Both the position numbers and the translations under genes were made by a program. The notes below the pieces were generated by a model, which saw only the letters and a list, made by a program, of their open reading frames with translations, had not been told where the DNA came from and searched no databases. Below are positions 1-7,986 of a stretch of 41,371 nucleotides of DNA, piece after piece. This DNA comes from CAVZLD01 sp964522605 (GTDB lineage: Bacteria > Planctomycetota > Planctomycetia > Pirellulales > Pirellulaceae), in contig CAZFWV010000021.1 of the NCBI GenBank assembly GCA_964522605.1, forward strand, positions 1 through 41,371, written 5' to 3'. Positions within the stretch are counted from its first letter, which is position 1; every line of letters starts with the position of its first letter.

Positions 1-204
1 CATCGCTGCGCTCTGCCACCAGCCACCCCGACGGCAAGAGTAGATTCTGAAATGCGCTCGTGCAACATGCCTTCATCCGTTGTCCGACCGCTGATTCGGT
101 GTTTCACAGAGGCGTGCGCTCGACTGGCACGTGAGGAGCAGAAAGCGACGCGGGGCATCGCGATCCTTCGACCACACATTTGAACTCACATTGGGGAGAA
201 ACCG

Positions 205-1617
205 ATGGGAAAACGTCCCTTCAAAACTGGAGCCGTGAAGCCGATGCAGTCCTCAAGGCGTAATTTCCTGAAGGTCTCTGCCGCCGCGCTAGGGGCAACC
301 ACCGTGGGACGCCCATGGATCCTTCTAGGGGCGCAACCCAACTCAACCGCCGCCAACAGCAAGTTGAATCTGGCTCTGGTCGGATGTGGTGGGCAAGGAC
401 GAGGCGTGATGCGCGGATTGATCTCTCAGGGCGCAAACCTGGTCGCTCTGTGTGATCCCGATCCGGAGATGATCGAGAGGGCTCGCGCCGACGCTTCAGG
501 TCCCGGTGGGGAGGCGGCCCGGGAGGCCAAGGCATACATCGACTATCGCAAGTTGCTCGACGACGCGCCGACCATCGACGCGGTTTTGATTGCCACCCCC
601 GACCATTGGCACGCGCCCTTGTGCAAAGCATTCATGAGTGCGGGGAAGCACGTCTATTGCGAAAAGCCGCTAACTCACAGCGTGTCTGAAGCGCGGGAAC
701 TGCGCGAACTGGCGCGCACCGCAAACGTGGTCACACAGATGGGAAATCAGGGCAGCGCCAGCGATTCGCTCCGCCGCTGCACGGAAGTCATCCGCGCTGG
801 GGTACTGGGGTCGATCCGAGAGATCTACCATTGGGGGATTGGTGTGACAGCCAATGAAGGTAGCGCCCAAGGCGAAGACCCGATTCCGGAGGGCTTTAAT
901 TGGGATTTATGGGTTGGACCTTCGTCGATGCGTCCCTTCAAAAAGGACGTGTACCATCCTGCCAGGTGGCGCAGCTGGTTTGACTTCGGCAATGGCGGAT
1001 TGGCCGATTTTTGCTGTCACGCGATCAACCTGCCCATGCGTGCACTTGACCTCAGTTATCCCGAAAAAATCGTGATCAACATGGAGGAAGGTAGGCAGAT
1101 CAACGACAAGGCAGCCGTCGAGTACCATTTTGCGGCGCGCGGCGACTTGCCACCAGTCGTGTTACACTGGCAGGGAAGTGGAAAACCATCCGCTGACGTA
1201 CTGAGGCCGCTCTCGGACTTCTACGGAGATCAGATCCCCGACGGTTTGTTGATCGTTGGCGAAGATGGCTGGATTTTCACAAGTCACTGGAACACCGGTG
1301 GTTTGATTCGTCTGAAAGGCGAACCGCGGCTGCAGAATGTACTGAATCATGAAGCCACGAAAGAAATTCCTCAGACCCTGCCACGGGTCGCCGATCATGG
1401 CCGGGAATGGCTCGATGCGTGTCGTGGTGAAGGTCAAGTCGAGACCTTCTCCGACTTTGAGGTTGGTGGCAAGCTGACCGAGATTGGCCTTGCCGGTGTT
1501 GTTGGTGTCCGTGCCCGACAGAGCCTCGACTGGGATGGCGAGAAGATGGAGGCGACAAACGTCCCCGAAGCCGCCCGGTTTGTGCATACCGACCATCGCA
1601 AAAAATGGCTGATGTGA
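205..1617 (+). CDS. Gfo/Idh/MocA family oxidoreductase with Tat signal
   Basis: The 470-aa product is an NAD(P)-dependent sugar or inositol dehydrogenase-like protein. Residues 17-38 hold a twin-arginine signal (SSRRNFLK followed by an Ala/Gly-rich stretch), so it is probably exported folded with its cofactor. A Rossmann motif VGCGGQGRG follows at about 59-67, and the family EKP motif (catalytic lysine) is at 153-155. The rest matches the long planctomycete/Bacteroidetes type with its own C-terminal domain. The start at 205 has GGGGAGAAA about 4 bases upstream; an ATG at residue 14 is an alternative that would still keep the Tat motif. The substrate cannot be read from sequence. The last bases of the gene run up to a dispersed repeat (1632-1678). 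The 204 bases before the gene hold no recognisable gene. Confidence 0.9.
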   Translation: MGKRPFKTGAVKPMQSSRRNFLKVSAAALGATTVGRPWILLGAQPNSTAANSKLNLALVGCGGQGRGVMRGLISQGANLVALCDPDPEMIERARADASGPGGEAAREAKAYIDYRKLLDDAPTIDAVLIATPDHWHAPLCKAFMSAGKHVYCEKPLTHSVSEARELRELARTANVVTQMGNQGSASDSLRRCTEVIRAGVLGSIREIYHWGIGVTANEGSAQGEDPIPEGFNWDLWVGPSSMRPFKKDVYHPARWRSWFDFGNGGLADFCCHAINLPMRALDLSYPEKIVINMEEGRQINDKAAVEYHFAARGDLPPVVLHWQGSGKPSADVLRPLSDFYGDQIPDGLLIVGEDGWIFTSHWNTGGLIRLKGEPRLQNVLNHEATKEIPQTLPRVADHGREWLDACRGEGQVETFSDFEVGGKLTEIGLAGVVGVRARQSLDWDGEKMEATNVPEAARFVHTDHRKKWLM

Positions 1618-1631
1618 AATCGCGGATCGGT

Positions 1632-1678
1632 TCCGTTGGTCGCTCGATTTCTCGCCGAGAGAACAACATTTTCACCGT
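1632..1678 (-). repeat. Dispersed 47-bp repeat core, copy A
   Basis: On the minus strand this segment matches 22180-22226 (plus strand) with only three mismatches in 47 bases, and weaker similarity runs further on both sides. It sits between the oxidoreductase stop (1617) and the kinase start (1722). Read through, one frame gives a peptide containing MLFSRREIERPTE, and another gives SARNRATNG, which is also seen in copy B. It is best read as a non-coding intergenic repeat that creates spurious small ORFs, not as a gene. Confidence 0.75.
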
Positions 1679-1721
1679 TCGCAGTACAGAGCCTCCTGCG
1701 CACAAATCTCAGGGGCATGTT

Positions 1722-4082
1722 ATGAAGCCACGCGTAAACTCGGATCAGCCAACACCCGAGGCGGAGGCAGCATTGCACGAAAGTGACCGTCGACTGCGGC
1801 TGATCACCGATGCGATGCCGGCGCTCATTGCCTACTGTGACCGTGACGTCATCTATCGATTCTGCAACGCTGCCTACGAGGAATGGTTCGGACTGACACT
1901 CGACCAAATCGTGGGGCAACGTCTGGTGGACGTCATTGGCGCGGAGGCATTTGACAGAGTGAAGCCTTACGTCGATCGCGCTCTTGCCGGGGAACGAGTG
2001 CGATTTGAGCAACTGCTTCCGTATTCGCACGGACCGCCACGCCACGTTCAGGTCGACTACATAGCACACCGCGACAGTGATGGCAGTGTCGCTGGTTTCT
2101 ATGCGATGATTCAAGACGTCACAGATCGCAAAGCTGCCGACTCGGAGATTCATCGCCAGCAAGAACGTCTTGAGCGAATGATTGACTCCGCCGAAATCGG
2201 GATTGGTTTCGGTGATTCGGAAGGGCGGATCTACCGGGTCAATCAAGCCTTCGCGCAGATTACAGGATATGACCGCGACGAGCTCATGTCGCGCCGAATC
2301 GGATGGAACGATTTGACGGCCCCCGAGTATGCCGAACTGGACCGCCGCATGATGACTCAGTTGCAGGACTCGGGTTCGGCCGGTCCCTGGGAGAAAGAGT
2401 ATATCCGCAAAGACGGCTCCCGGGTGCCCATTGTCGTTAGCTGTACGGCGCTACAGGGTGGCGCGGATGAGCACGTCGCATTTGTTTTGGATCTGACCGA
2501 CCGGCGGAGGGCGGAGCAGGCGCAACGTGACGCGAATAGCCGTCTGACGGCGATCGTCGAGACGGCTGCTGATGGAATCATGACGATCGATGAATCCGGT
2601 TCCATCGAATCGGTCAACTCGGCAATGACACGGATTTTTGGCTATTCGGAAGACGAGCTGATTGGCCGCCACGTTGCGATCCTCATGCCGGAACCATTCA
2701 GTGAAGAACACGACGCCTACGTTGCTCGTTATCTGCGGACCGGACAGCGGAAGGTGATTGGAGTCGGCCGCGAGGTTATTGGCCTACGCAAAGACGGGAC
2801 CGTCTTCCCAATTGAACTGTCCGTCAGTGAAATGAGGCTCGGCAAGCGACGCCTTTTCACCGGGATATTGCGGGACATTACCGACCGAAAGAGAGCCGAA
2901 GTAGAGCTCAAACACTTGAACGAGGCGCTCGAAAAACGCGTTGAACAGCGAACCGGTATGATCCGCCTGTTGCATGAAGCGGCTTCCGCCTGTCACCATG
3001 CGACAACACTGGAAGAAGCGGTTACCTTCGTCCTGCGAGAGTTTGCCCAGTACAATAGTTGGTGCTTTGCTCAGGCCTATCGGCCTCTCGAGACGGTTGC
3101 AGGCAAGTTGCTTCTGATGGCGGAATACTATGAACAAACGCCCGGTAGTTTTGCCGCGTTGCGCCGTGCGACGCGGGCCTGCCAATTCACATGCGATGTG
3201 GAGCTTCCTGGACAAGTCTGGCGAAAAGCCGAACCGGATATCGTCAATCATATCACTCAGTCTTCCTCCACGCGCCGGGATGTCATGCAGCAGTTGGGCA
3301 TTCGAGGATGGGCCGCGTTCCCTGCGATGGTGGGTGACGAGGTTGTCGCGGTGCTCGAGTTCTTTTCCGAGAAACCCGTGGAAAAAGAAGATCGCCTGGT
3401 TCGTTGCATGGTCAACCTCGGGGTCCAGTTGGGGCGCGTGGTGGAGCGGCAAAGATTGGAAAGGCAGATTGCCGAGATCACATCGCACGAGCAGCAGCGG
3501 ATTGGGCAAGAACTTCACGACACGGTTGCTCAACTTTTGACCGGTGCACAGATGATGTCAGCAAGCCTGGTGCAGCGACTTGACGCTGAGAGTTCGCCTT
3601 TACGCCAACAGGCAAATCGAATTGGCGAGGTCATCAAGGACGCTCAGGAGCAGGTACGACGTCTTTCGCGAGGTTTGATGCCAGTTGAAGTCGATGCGAC
3701 GGGACTGATGAACGCTCTTCTCGATCTTGCGGATCAGACTGAGCGAATGCATGGCATCTGCTGTACATTTGACTGTAAAGGCGAAGTGCTCGTAAAAGAC
3801 AATGCAACAGCGACTCAATTGTATCGCATTGCGCAAGAAGCGATTCACAACGCGGTAAAGCATGCCCGCCCAAGTCGAGTTGTAGTCACGCTATCTGCGG
3901 GAGAACGGATTCAACTGACCATACGAGACGATGGTGTCGGGATTCAACAATGCGACACGGACCGATCAGGCGCGGGGCTTCGCATCATGAGGTACCGTTC
4001 AGAGATCATTGGCGGCCGACTGACCGTTGAGACAGCGCCACAAAAGGGGACGGCGATTACCTGCACTTTGCTGGAAACGTGA
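1722..4082 (+). CDS. PAS-PAS-PAS-GAF sensor histidine kinase (HisKA_3 type) with a FixL-like third PAS
   Basis: The 786-aa product has no membrane segment, so it is probably a cytoplasmic sensor. Order: PAS1 about 25-140, PAS2 about 145-265, PAS3 about 275-392, a coiled linker, a GAF-like domain about 420-575, then a HisKA_3 dimerisation helix with the phospho-acceptor in ELHDTVAQLL (His599) and a C-terminal HATPase (N box around IAQEAIHNAVKHA, G box DDGVGI). PAS3 matches the FixL haem pocket: His330 in EEHDAYVARY, Arg336 and Arg350 in GVGREV, with the same spacing as FixL His200, Arg206 and Arg220. An upstream ATG at 1605 is in frame but would translate a dispersed repeat and overlap the previous gene; ATG 1722 has CAGGGGC just upstream and is preferred. 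It overlaps the next gene, its likely partner. Confidence 0.9.
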   Translation: MKPRVNSDQPTPEAEAALHESDRRLRLITDAMPALIAYCDRDVIYRFCNAAYEEWFGLTLDQIVGQRLVDVIGAEAFDRVKPYVDRALAGERVRFEQLLPYSHGPPRHVQVDYIAHRDSDGSVAGFYAMIQDVTDRKAADSEIHRQQERLERMIDSAEIGIGFGDSEGRIYRVNQAFAQITGYDRDELMSRRIGWNDLTAPEYAELDRRMMTQLQDSGSAGPWEKEYIRKDGSRVPIVVSCTALQGGADEHVAFVLDLTDRRRAEQAQRDANSRLTAIVETAADGIMTIDESGSIESVNSAMTRIFGYSEDELIGRHVAILMPEPFSEEHDAYVARYLRTGQRKVIGVGREVIGLRKDGTVFPIELSVSEMRLGKRRLFTGILRDITDRKRAEVELKHLNEALEKRVEQRTGMIRLLHEAASACHHATTLEEAVTFVLREFAQYNSWCFAQAYRPLETVAGKLLLMAEYYEQTPGSFAALRRATRACQFTCDVELPGQVWRKAEPDIVNHITQSSSTRRDVMQQLGIRGWAAFPAMVGDEVVAVLEFFSEKPVEKEDRLVRCMVNLGVQLGRVVERQRLERQIAEITSHEQQRIGQELHDTVAQLLTGAQMMSASLVQRLDAESSPLRQQANRIGEVIKDAQEQVRRLSRGLMPVEVDATGLMNALLDLADQTERMHGICCTFDCKGEVLVKDNATATQLYRIAQEAIHNAVKHARPSRVVVTLSAGERIQLTIRDDGVGIQQCDTDRSGAGLRIMRYRSEIIGGRLTVETAPQKGTAITCTLLET

Positions 4083-4822
4083 TGGTCGCCCGGGATCGAC
4101 CCGACACGCGCGCCCTGACCTGGAAGTTGAAGCATATCATGGCTGCAAAAAAAACGCCGTGCCAAGCTCAATCGCCGATCGCCCGAATCCTCGTCGTCGA
4201 AGATCATCCGATTGTGCGTGAGGGATACTCGCAGTTGATCGGCACTCAGACGGACCTCGAAGTGTGCGCTTTTGCATCGAGCGAACAGGAAGCGATCGAG
4301 CAAATCAAGGCGACACATCCCGATCTTGCCGTCATTGACCTGACGTTGAAAGACAGTCATGGCATGGAACTGATCAAACAAGTTGCGATCCGTTTCCCGA
4401 AGATCAGAATGCTGGTGATTTCTGCACATGATGAGAACGTGTTCGCCGAGCGAGCGGTCGATGCGGGGGCCTTGGGATATATCAATAAACAGCAGGCAAC
4501 CGAGCAGTTGATTGAAGGCATTCGTCGCGTGCTCCAAGGAGAGTTCTATCTGAGTGAGGCGACAACGAAACGGATCTTGGAGCGGCGATTGCACCGTCAC
4601 CCGAACGATGCACCCTCTCCAATTGCGCAGCTGTCCGACCGAGAGTTGGAAGTTTTCGAGTACATCGGTCACGGAATGGCGACGCGACAGATTGCCACAA
4701 AAATGCACGTCAGCCCGAAGACCGTGGAACGATATCGCGAGAACATCAAAGCGAAGCTAAAACTCGCCAGCGCGACAGAACTCGTTCAACGCGCAACACA
4801 GTGGATTCTCGAGGGTGGCTGA
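4082..4822 (+). CDS. LuxR/NarL-family response regulator
   Basis: The 246-aa product is a two-domain DNA-binding response regulator. The receiver begins at RILVVEDHPIVREG, with the acidic pair at 40-41, phospho-acceptor Asp86 in AVIDLTL and the conserved Lys136 in YINKQ. A LuxR-type helix-turn-helix follows at about 182-245 (LSDRELEVFEYIGHGM ... VSPKTVERYRENI). The ATG overlaps the kinase stop as TGATG, which suggests translational coupling. A GTG at 4079 and an ATG at 4139 are alternative starts; the latter would trim a 19-residue non-conserved tail. Pairing with the kinase is inferred from the overlap and from family: HisKA_3 kinases normally drive NarL/LuxR regulators. No target promoter can be named. 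Confidence 0.92.
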   Translation: MVARDRPDTRALTWKLKHIMAAKKTPCQAQSPIARILVVEDHPIVREGYSQLIGTQTDLEVCAFASSEQEAIEQIKATHPDLAVIDLTLKDSHGMELIKQVAIRFPKIRMLVISAHDENVFAERAVDAGALGYINKQQATEQLIEGIRRVLQGEFYLSEATTKRILERRLHRHPNDAPSPIAQLSDRELEVFEYIGHGMATRQIATKMHVSPKTVERYRENIKAKLKLASATELVQRATQWILEGG

Positions 4823-4856
4823 TCTCGGTGGCGACATGTTCGGGCAGGCGAAGGCT

Positions 4857-4877
4857 GCATGGGGGATTCCCCCATGC
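4857..4877 (+). terminator. Hairpin after the kinase/regulator pair
   Basis: A perfect 9-bp stem (GCATGGGGG / CCCCCATGC) with an ATT loop lies 34 bases after the response-regulator stop. There is no T-run after it, so intrinsic termination is not certain; it may instead protect the 3' end of the transcript. A second small perfect hairpin, GGGGCC-CA-GGCCCC, lies at 4959-4972. Confidence 0.4.
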
Positions 4878-5246
4878 GCAATTTCGGATTTCTTCCGGTT
4901 GCCTGTCTATCCTCGAGGGCGATAAAATTCGCGAGTTGACTATCGATTTTCGACGGTCGGGGCCCAGGCCCCCATGTTGCCAGTGGGTATCACAACGAGG
5001 ACGCTGAGGTTATCGCGCCCTCGGTCTAGCGGGAGCATCGCACTCCCAAAAGATCATTTCTGAGAGATGCGAACTAAGATCTTTCTCGTAAGCGCGGCGA
5101 CAGGCGTGTTTTGAGGCGGAGTGTCGACGGCTGTCGGTGACCAACTCGCTGTTCCGCCAGTTGGACAAACACATCTCATCACCCGGAGCATCAGCTTTGT
5201 AATTGCTAATGTTCGCGTTCCGTGTCGGTACAGATAACCGAAGCGC

Positions 5247-5385
5247 TAGTTGTGAAGTTGCACATTTCCGTGTTCCGTGCCTGGTTTCCCGTGGTTTGTG
5301 GAAAGAAAGATGCGGATTAGTGCAACTTCAAAACTACGCATCGGGTTACGATGCGGCCGATCTCAGTCTCAGTGGATCGGCCGCA
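5247..5385 (+). ncRNA. Candidate structured RNA or inverted-repeat element in a ~700-bp gene-free stretch
   Basis: The region 4823-5530 holds no convincing gene. Inside it, arms 5247-5263 and 5320-5336 pair with 16 of 17 matches around a 56-base spacer that has its own short TTTCC/GGAAA pairing (5265-5269 with 5300-5304). Immediately after come a perfect 7-bp hairpin (5337-5343 with 5349-5355, loop GGTTA) and a perfect 11-bp hairpin (5352-5362 with 5375-5385). The last two share bases 5352-5355 and so cannot both form fully. Such mutually exclusive stems are typical of regulatory RNAs but also occur in small mobile inverted repeats. The next gene starts at 5531. No known riboswitch was recognised, and function is unproven. 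Confidence 0.3.
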
Positions 5386-5530
5386 CGAATCAGGTGGACG
5401 CAGTCGTGGGTTACGGGTTGTGCACGCAAGAATCCGACTCCGTAAGCAATTACTCTTAATCTTATTTGGACTCGTACCTCGATCGACCTCGTGACTTGAA
5501 CGATTCATTGGCCCCATAGAGAAAGAACAT

Positions 5531-7243
5531 ATGCGATTTACCGCGTTCAAAGTGATCCTGTCCAGCTTAATCTTTCTGCTGGTTCGAGTTTCCCTCGATG
5601 CAGGGGAGGCATTGCTGGACGCCCCACCACGCCCCGAATCGGTGACGGGAGGTGACACGGATGCGCCGCCCTCGACTGCACAACTCTTCGACAGCATGGA
5701 TTATTACCGGAGGCCGTCGCCGACCGTTTCTGAGGAGGCTCGCCCCTACTTCGAACAGGGATTGATCTGGGTCTACGCGTTTAATCACGACGAAGCAATC
5801 AAGTGCTTTCGTCATGCCGCAGAGCTAGATGATGACTGCGCGATCACTTGGTGGGGAATCGCTCTCTGTGAAGGTCCGAACTACAACGATGCCGTGATGA
5901 CAGATGAACGATCTTCGGCCGCCTGGAACGCGTTGCAGAAGGCGATGGAGCGCATCGACAATACGTCACCTGTTGAACGCTCATTGATATCGGCTCTGGC
6001 TGATCGTTATGCAAAGCCCTGGCCCGAGGATCGTGCTGATCTCGACCGCGCCTACGCAGAGGCGATGGCCAAGGTCTGGCACGAGTTTCCCAGTGACCCG
6101 GATGTCGGAACATTGTATGCGGACTCGATCATGGTCTTGAATCCGTGGAAACTCTACACACTCGATCAACAACCAATTGACGGAACATCCACAATCCTGG
6201 AGGTCCTGACGCGCGTGTTGCGCATGGCGCCGAATCACCCGGGTGCGAATCACTTGTACATTCATGCGGTGGAGCCAAGCAACGATCCTGCGCAAGGACT
6301 TAACGCAGCCGAACGGCTGAAGGACCTTGTGCCCGCGAGTGGTCATCTGCTGCATATGCCATCGCACATCTACGTTCAGACAGGACGATGGAACGATGCG
6401 ATCATCCAGAACGAAAAGGCCCTGCGGGCAGATGCTCGCTATCGGGAACTCTCGCCCAAGCAGGGGATTCAGCATATGTATATGGTCCACAATGCACACA
6501 TGCTGGCTTTCGCCGCGATGATGAGTGGCCGCGAGCGGGAGGCGATGCGTGCGGCGCGTCAGATGTGGAGTAACATTCCGGACGATGCGTTGCGCGAAGT
6601 GGGCCCGCTGTTCGATCTCTGGATGTGTTCTGTTTACGACGTGCAGAAACGGTTTGGGCGTTGGGACGACATCCTCGCCGAACCGTCACCCCCATCTTTT
6701 CTGCCTGTCACGCTGGCGATCTGGCGTGCGCACCGGGCAATTGCGTACGCGGCGAAGAAAGACTTTGCTCATGCTGAAAGGGAGTATCTCGCATTTCAGC
6801 AGGCAGTGGACGCAGTTCCCGAGGACCATGTCGCGATCACAGATCCAGCCCATTCGATTCTGGCGGTGAGCAACGATTTCATCGCCGGTGAGATTGCTCT
6901 GCAAAAGGGTGACTGGGAGAGTGCGGCCGAACGACTGGAGAAAGCTGCCGACGCCGAGGATGCGCTTTCCTACGGCGAACCTCCACAATGGCTGCAGCCG
7001 ATCCGCCATACGCTCGGCGCAGTCTATCTGACGAGTGGACGGTATCAGGAAGCGGAACGAGTTTACGTCGAAGACCTGGCGAAATGGCCGGAGAACGGCT
7101 GGTCACTCTACGGACTTAGCCGCGCTCTGCAGTTGCAGGGCAAGACGGAAGAGGCAACCGCGGTGAAGAAGCGATACGAGAAAGCTTGGGCGAGGGCGGA
7201 TGAAATGACGGAAACAAGCTGCAAATGCATTCCAAAGTCCTAG
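5531..7243 (+). CDS. Secreted TPR-repeat protein
   Basis: The 570-aa product starts with a signal peptide (hydrophobic stretch about 6-22, likely cleaved near residue 25). The rest is helical and built from tetratricopeptide-like repeats, for example PYFEQGLIWVYAFNHDEAIKC near the N terminus, WNDAIIQNEKALRAD in the middle and RYQEAERVYVEDLAKWPEN near the C terminus. Repeats of this kind scaffold protein-protein contacts; no catalytic motif was seen. An AGAAAGAA sequence lies just before the ATG. It matches the common planctomycete and proteobacterial group of exported TPR proteins whose role is unknown. The C terminus ends in a Cys-containing tail (TSCKC). Neighbours give no clear functional clue. 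Confidence 0.85.
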   Translation: MRFTAFKVILSSLIFLLVRVSLDAGEALLDAPPRPESVTGGDTDAPPSTAQLFDSMDYYRRPSPTVSEEARPYFEQGLIWVYAFNHDEAIKCFRHAAELDDDCAITWWGIALCEGPNYNDAVMTDERSSAAWNALQKAMERIDNTSPVERSLISALADRYAKPWPEDRADLDRAYAEAMAKVWHEFPSDPDVGTLYADSIMVLNPWKLYTLDQQPIDGTSTILEVLTRVLRMAPNHPGANHLYIHAVEPSNDPAQGLNAAERLKDLVPASGHLLHMPSHIYVQTGRWNDAIIQNEKALRADARYRELSPKQGIQHMYMVHNAHMLAFAAMMSGREREAMRAARQMWSNIPDDALREVGPLFDLWMCSVYDVQKRFGRWDDILAEPSPPSFLPVTLAIWRAHRAIAYAAKKDFAHAEREYLAFQQAVDAVPEDHVAITDPAHSILAVSNDFIAGEIALQKGDWESAAERLEKAADAEDALSYGEPPQWLQPIRHTLGAVYLTSGRYQEAERVYVEDLAKWPENGWSLYGLSRALQLQGKTEEATAVKKRYEKAWARADEMTETSCKCIPKS

Positions 7244-7283
7244 AGGCAATTCAAGCTCAGTTCTTATCGCGAGGTGAGCCCTG

Positions 7284-7481
7284 ATGGATACAACTTGTCA
7301 AGAGAATGTCGAGTCATCCCGGTCGACGAGCGTGATGGTGTCTGCGCCGTCCTTCGTTCAAACCTGCCCGGTTTGTGGTCGGCCATTGCGGATCTTCTTG
7401 GAGTACTTGGATACACACGTTCGGTGCAGCCACTGTGCATGTGAATTCGTGGCCAAGATCAGGCTGCGAACACTACCGTGA
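7284..7481 (+). CDS. Small zinc-ribbon protein
   Basis: This is a 65-aa protein with two CxxC knuckles: Cys28/Cys31 in CPVCGRPL and Cys48/Cys51 in CSHC, plus Cys53. The layout is that of a short zinc ribbon. GAGGTGA lies 7 bases before the ATG and supports translation. Similar short CxxC-CxxC proteins are common in planctomycetes, often near regulatory genes; the role is unknown. It follows the TPR gene by 40 bases and may be co-transcribed with it. Confidence 0.7.
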   Translation: MDTTCQENVESSRSTSVMVSAPSFVQTCPVCGRPLRIFLEYLDTHVRCSHCACEFVAKIRLRTLP

Positions 7482-7585
7482 AAGACAAGTATTGACGTGC
7501 GCGTTCTTACGCGTTTCGTAGAGTTCGGATGTCGCCGAACGAGAGATACGGATCTCTCATCCCGGTGACGGAGAGGAATCGATCC

Positions 7586-7792
7586 ATGATTCGAAGCGCT
7601 CCTAATTCATCGAATGATCAGCCTACGTTTCGCGAGATTCACGATTTCGCCAGGTCGATTCGGCAATCCTGGTCACCCTCCGAGCGACTTTTGCGGCTGC
7701 AGATCGCACGAAGGAAACAGGATTTGCTTTTCGGAACGATCGCAGCGGCCGCATCGTACCCCCGCGCGTTGTCGATCTCGTGCCAGCGATAA
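7586..7792 (+). CDS. Small hypothetical protein (basic, helical)
   Basis: The ORF gives 68 aa rich in Arg and Ser, with a predicted amphipathic helix FARSIRQSWSPSERLLRLQI followed by ARRKQDLLFG. The phrase WSPSER followed by basic residues resembles small uncharacterised planctomycete proteins as I remember them, but I cannot confirm this. ATG 7586 has GGAGAGGA about 9 bases upstream, better than the in-frame ATG at 7529. Its C-terminal part lies close to the hairpin repeat at 7838, and the sequence near the stop (TCGTGCCAG at 7779) may belong to that repeat. It could therefore be a spurious ORF. Confidence 0.4.
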   Translation: MIRSAPNSSNDQPTFREIHDFARSIRQSWSPSERLLRLQIARRKQDLLFGTIAAAASYPRALSISCQR

Positions 7793-7837
7793 TCGCCCAC
7801 AATGTACCTCCCTGAGGAACGGCTCAGAAACAACTTC

Positions 7838-7895
7838 CTCGTTTAACCGCGTGGGCAACGCCCCGCGCGGCCCGCTGGGCACGCGGTTAAACGAG
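7838..7895. repeat. CTCGTTTAAC-capped hairpin repeat, copy 1
   Basis: Perfect 16-bp arms (7838-7853 and 7880-7895) begin and end with CTCGTTTAAC / GTTAAACGAG around a GC-rich 26-base loop. It lies between the small + strand ORF and the 3' end of the minus-strand GH95 gene, so it could act as a two-way terminator. The same capping sequence is found at 24453-24525 and, cut off by the window edge, at 41348. Confidence 0.75.
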
Positions 7896-7986
7896 AGGAC
7901 CCAGATGCCGAAGCGGTCTCTGAGTCATCCCTAAGCGACGAAGCAAGCACAACTTTAGAGTCGTCTTCCGGCGGTTGATTGCGTAG

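Noticed and set aside
1434..2246. 270-aa minus-strand ORF
   Set aside because: It crosses the oxidoreductase end, the dispersed repeat and the kinase PAS1 on the opposite strand. Its one memorable peptide comes from the repeat.
3944..4708. 254-aa minus-strand ORF
   Set aside because: It is antisense to the kinase end and the response regulator, both secure in the plus frame.
5203..5459. Two overlapping short + strand ORFs (80 and 60 aa)
   Set aside because: Both run through the inverted-repeat cluster, lack ribosome binding sites and match nothing known; RNA structure explains the region better.
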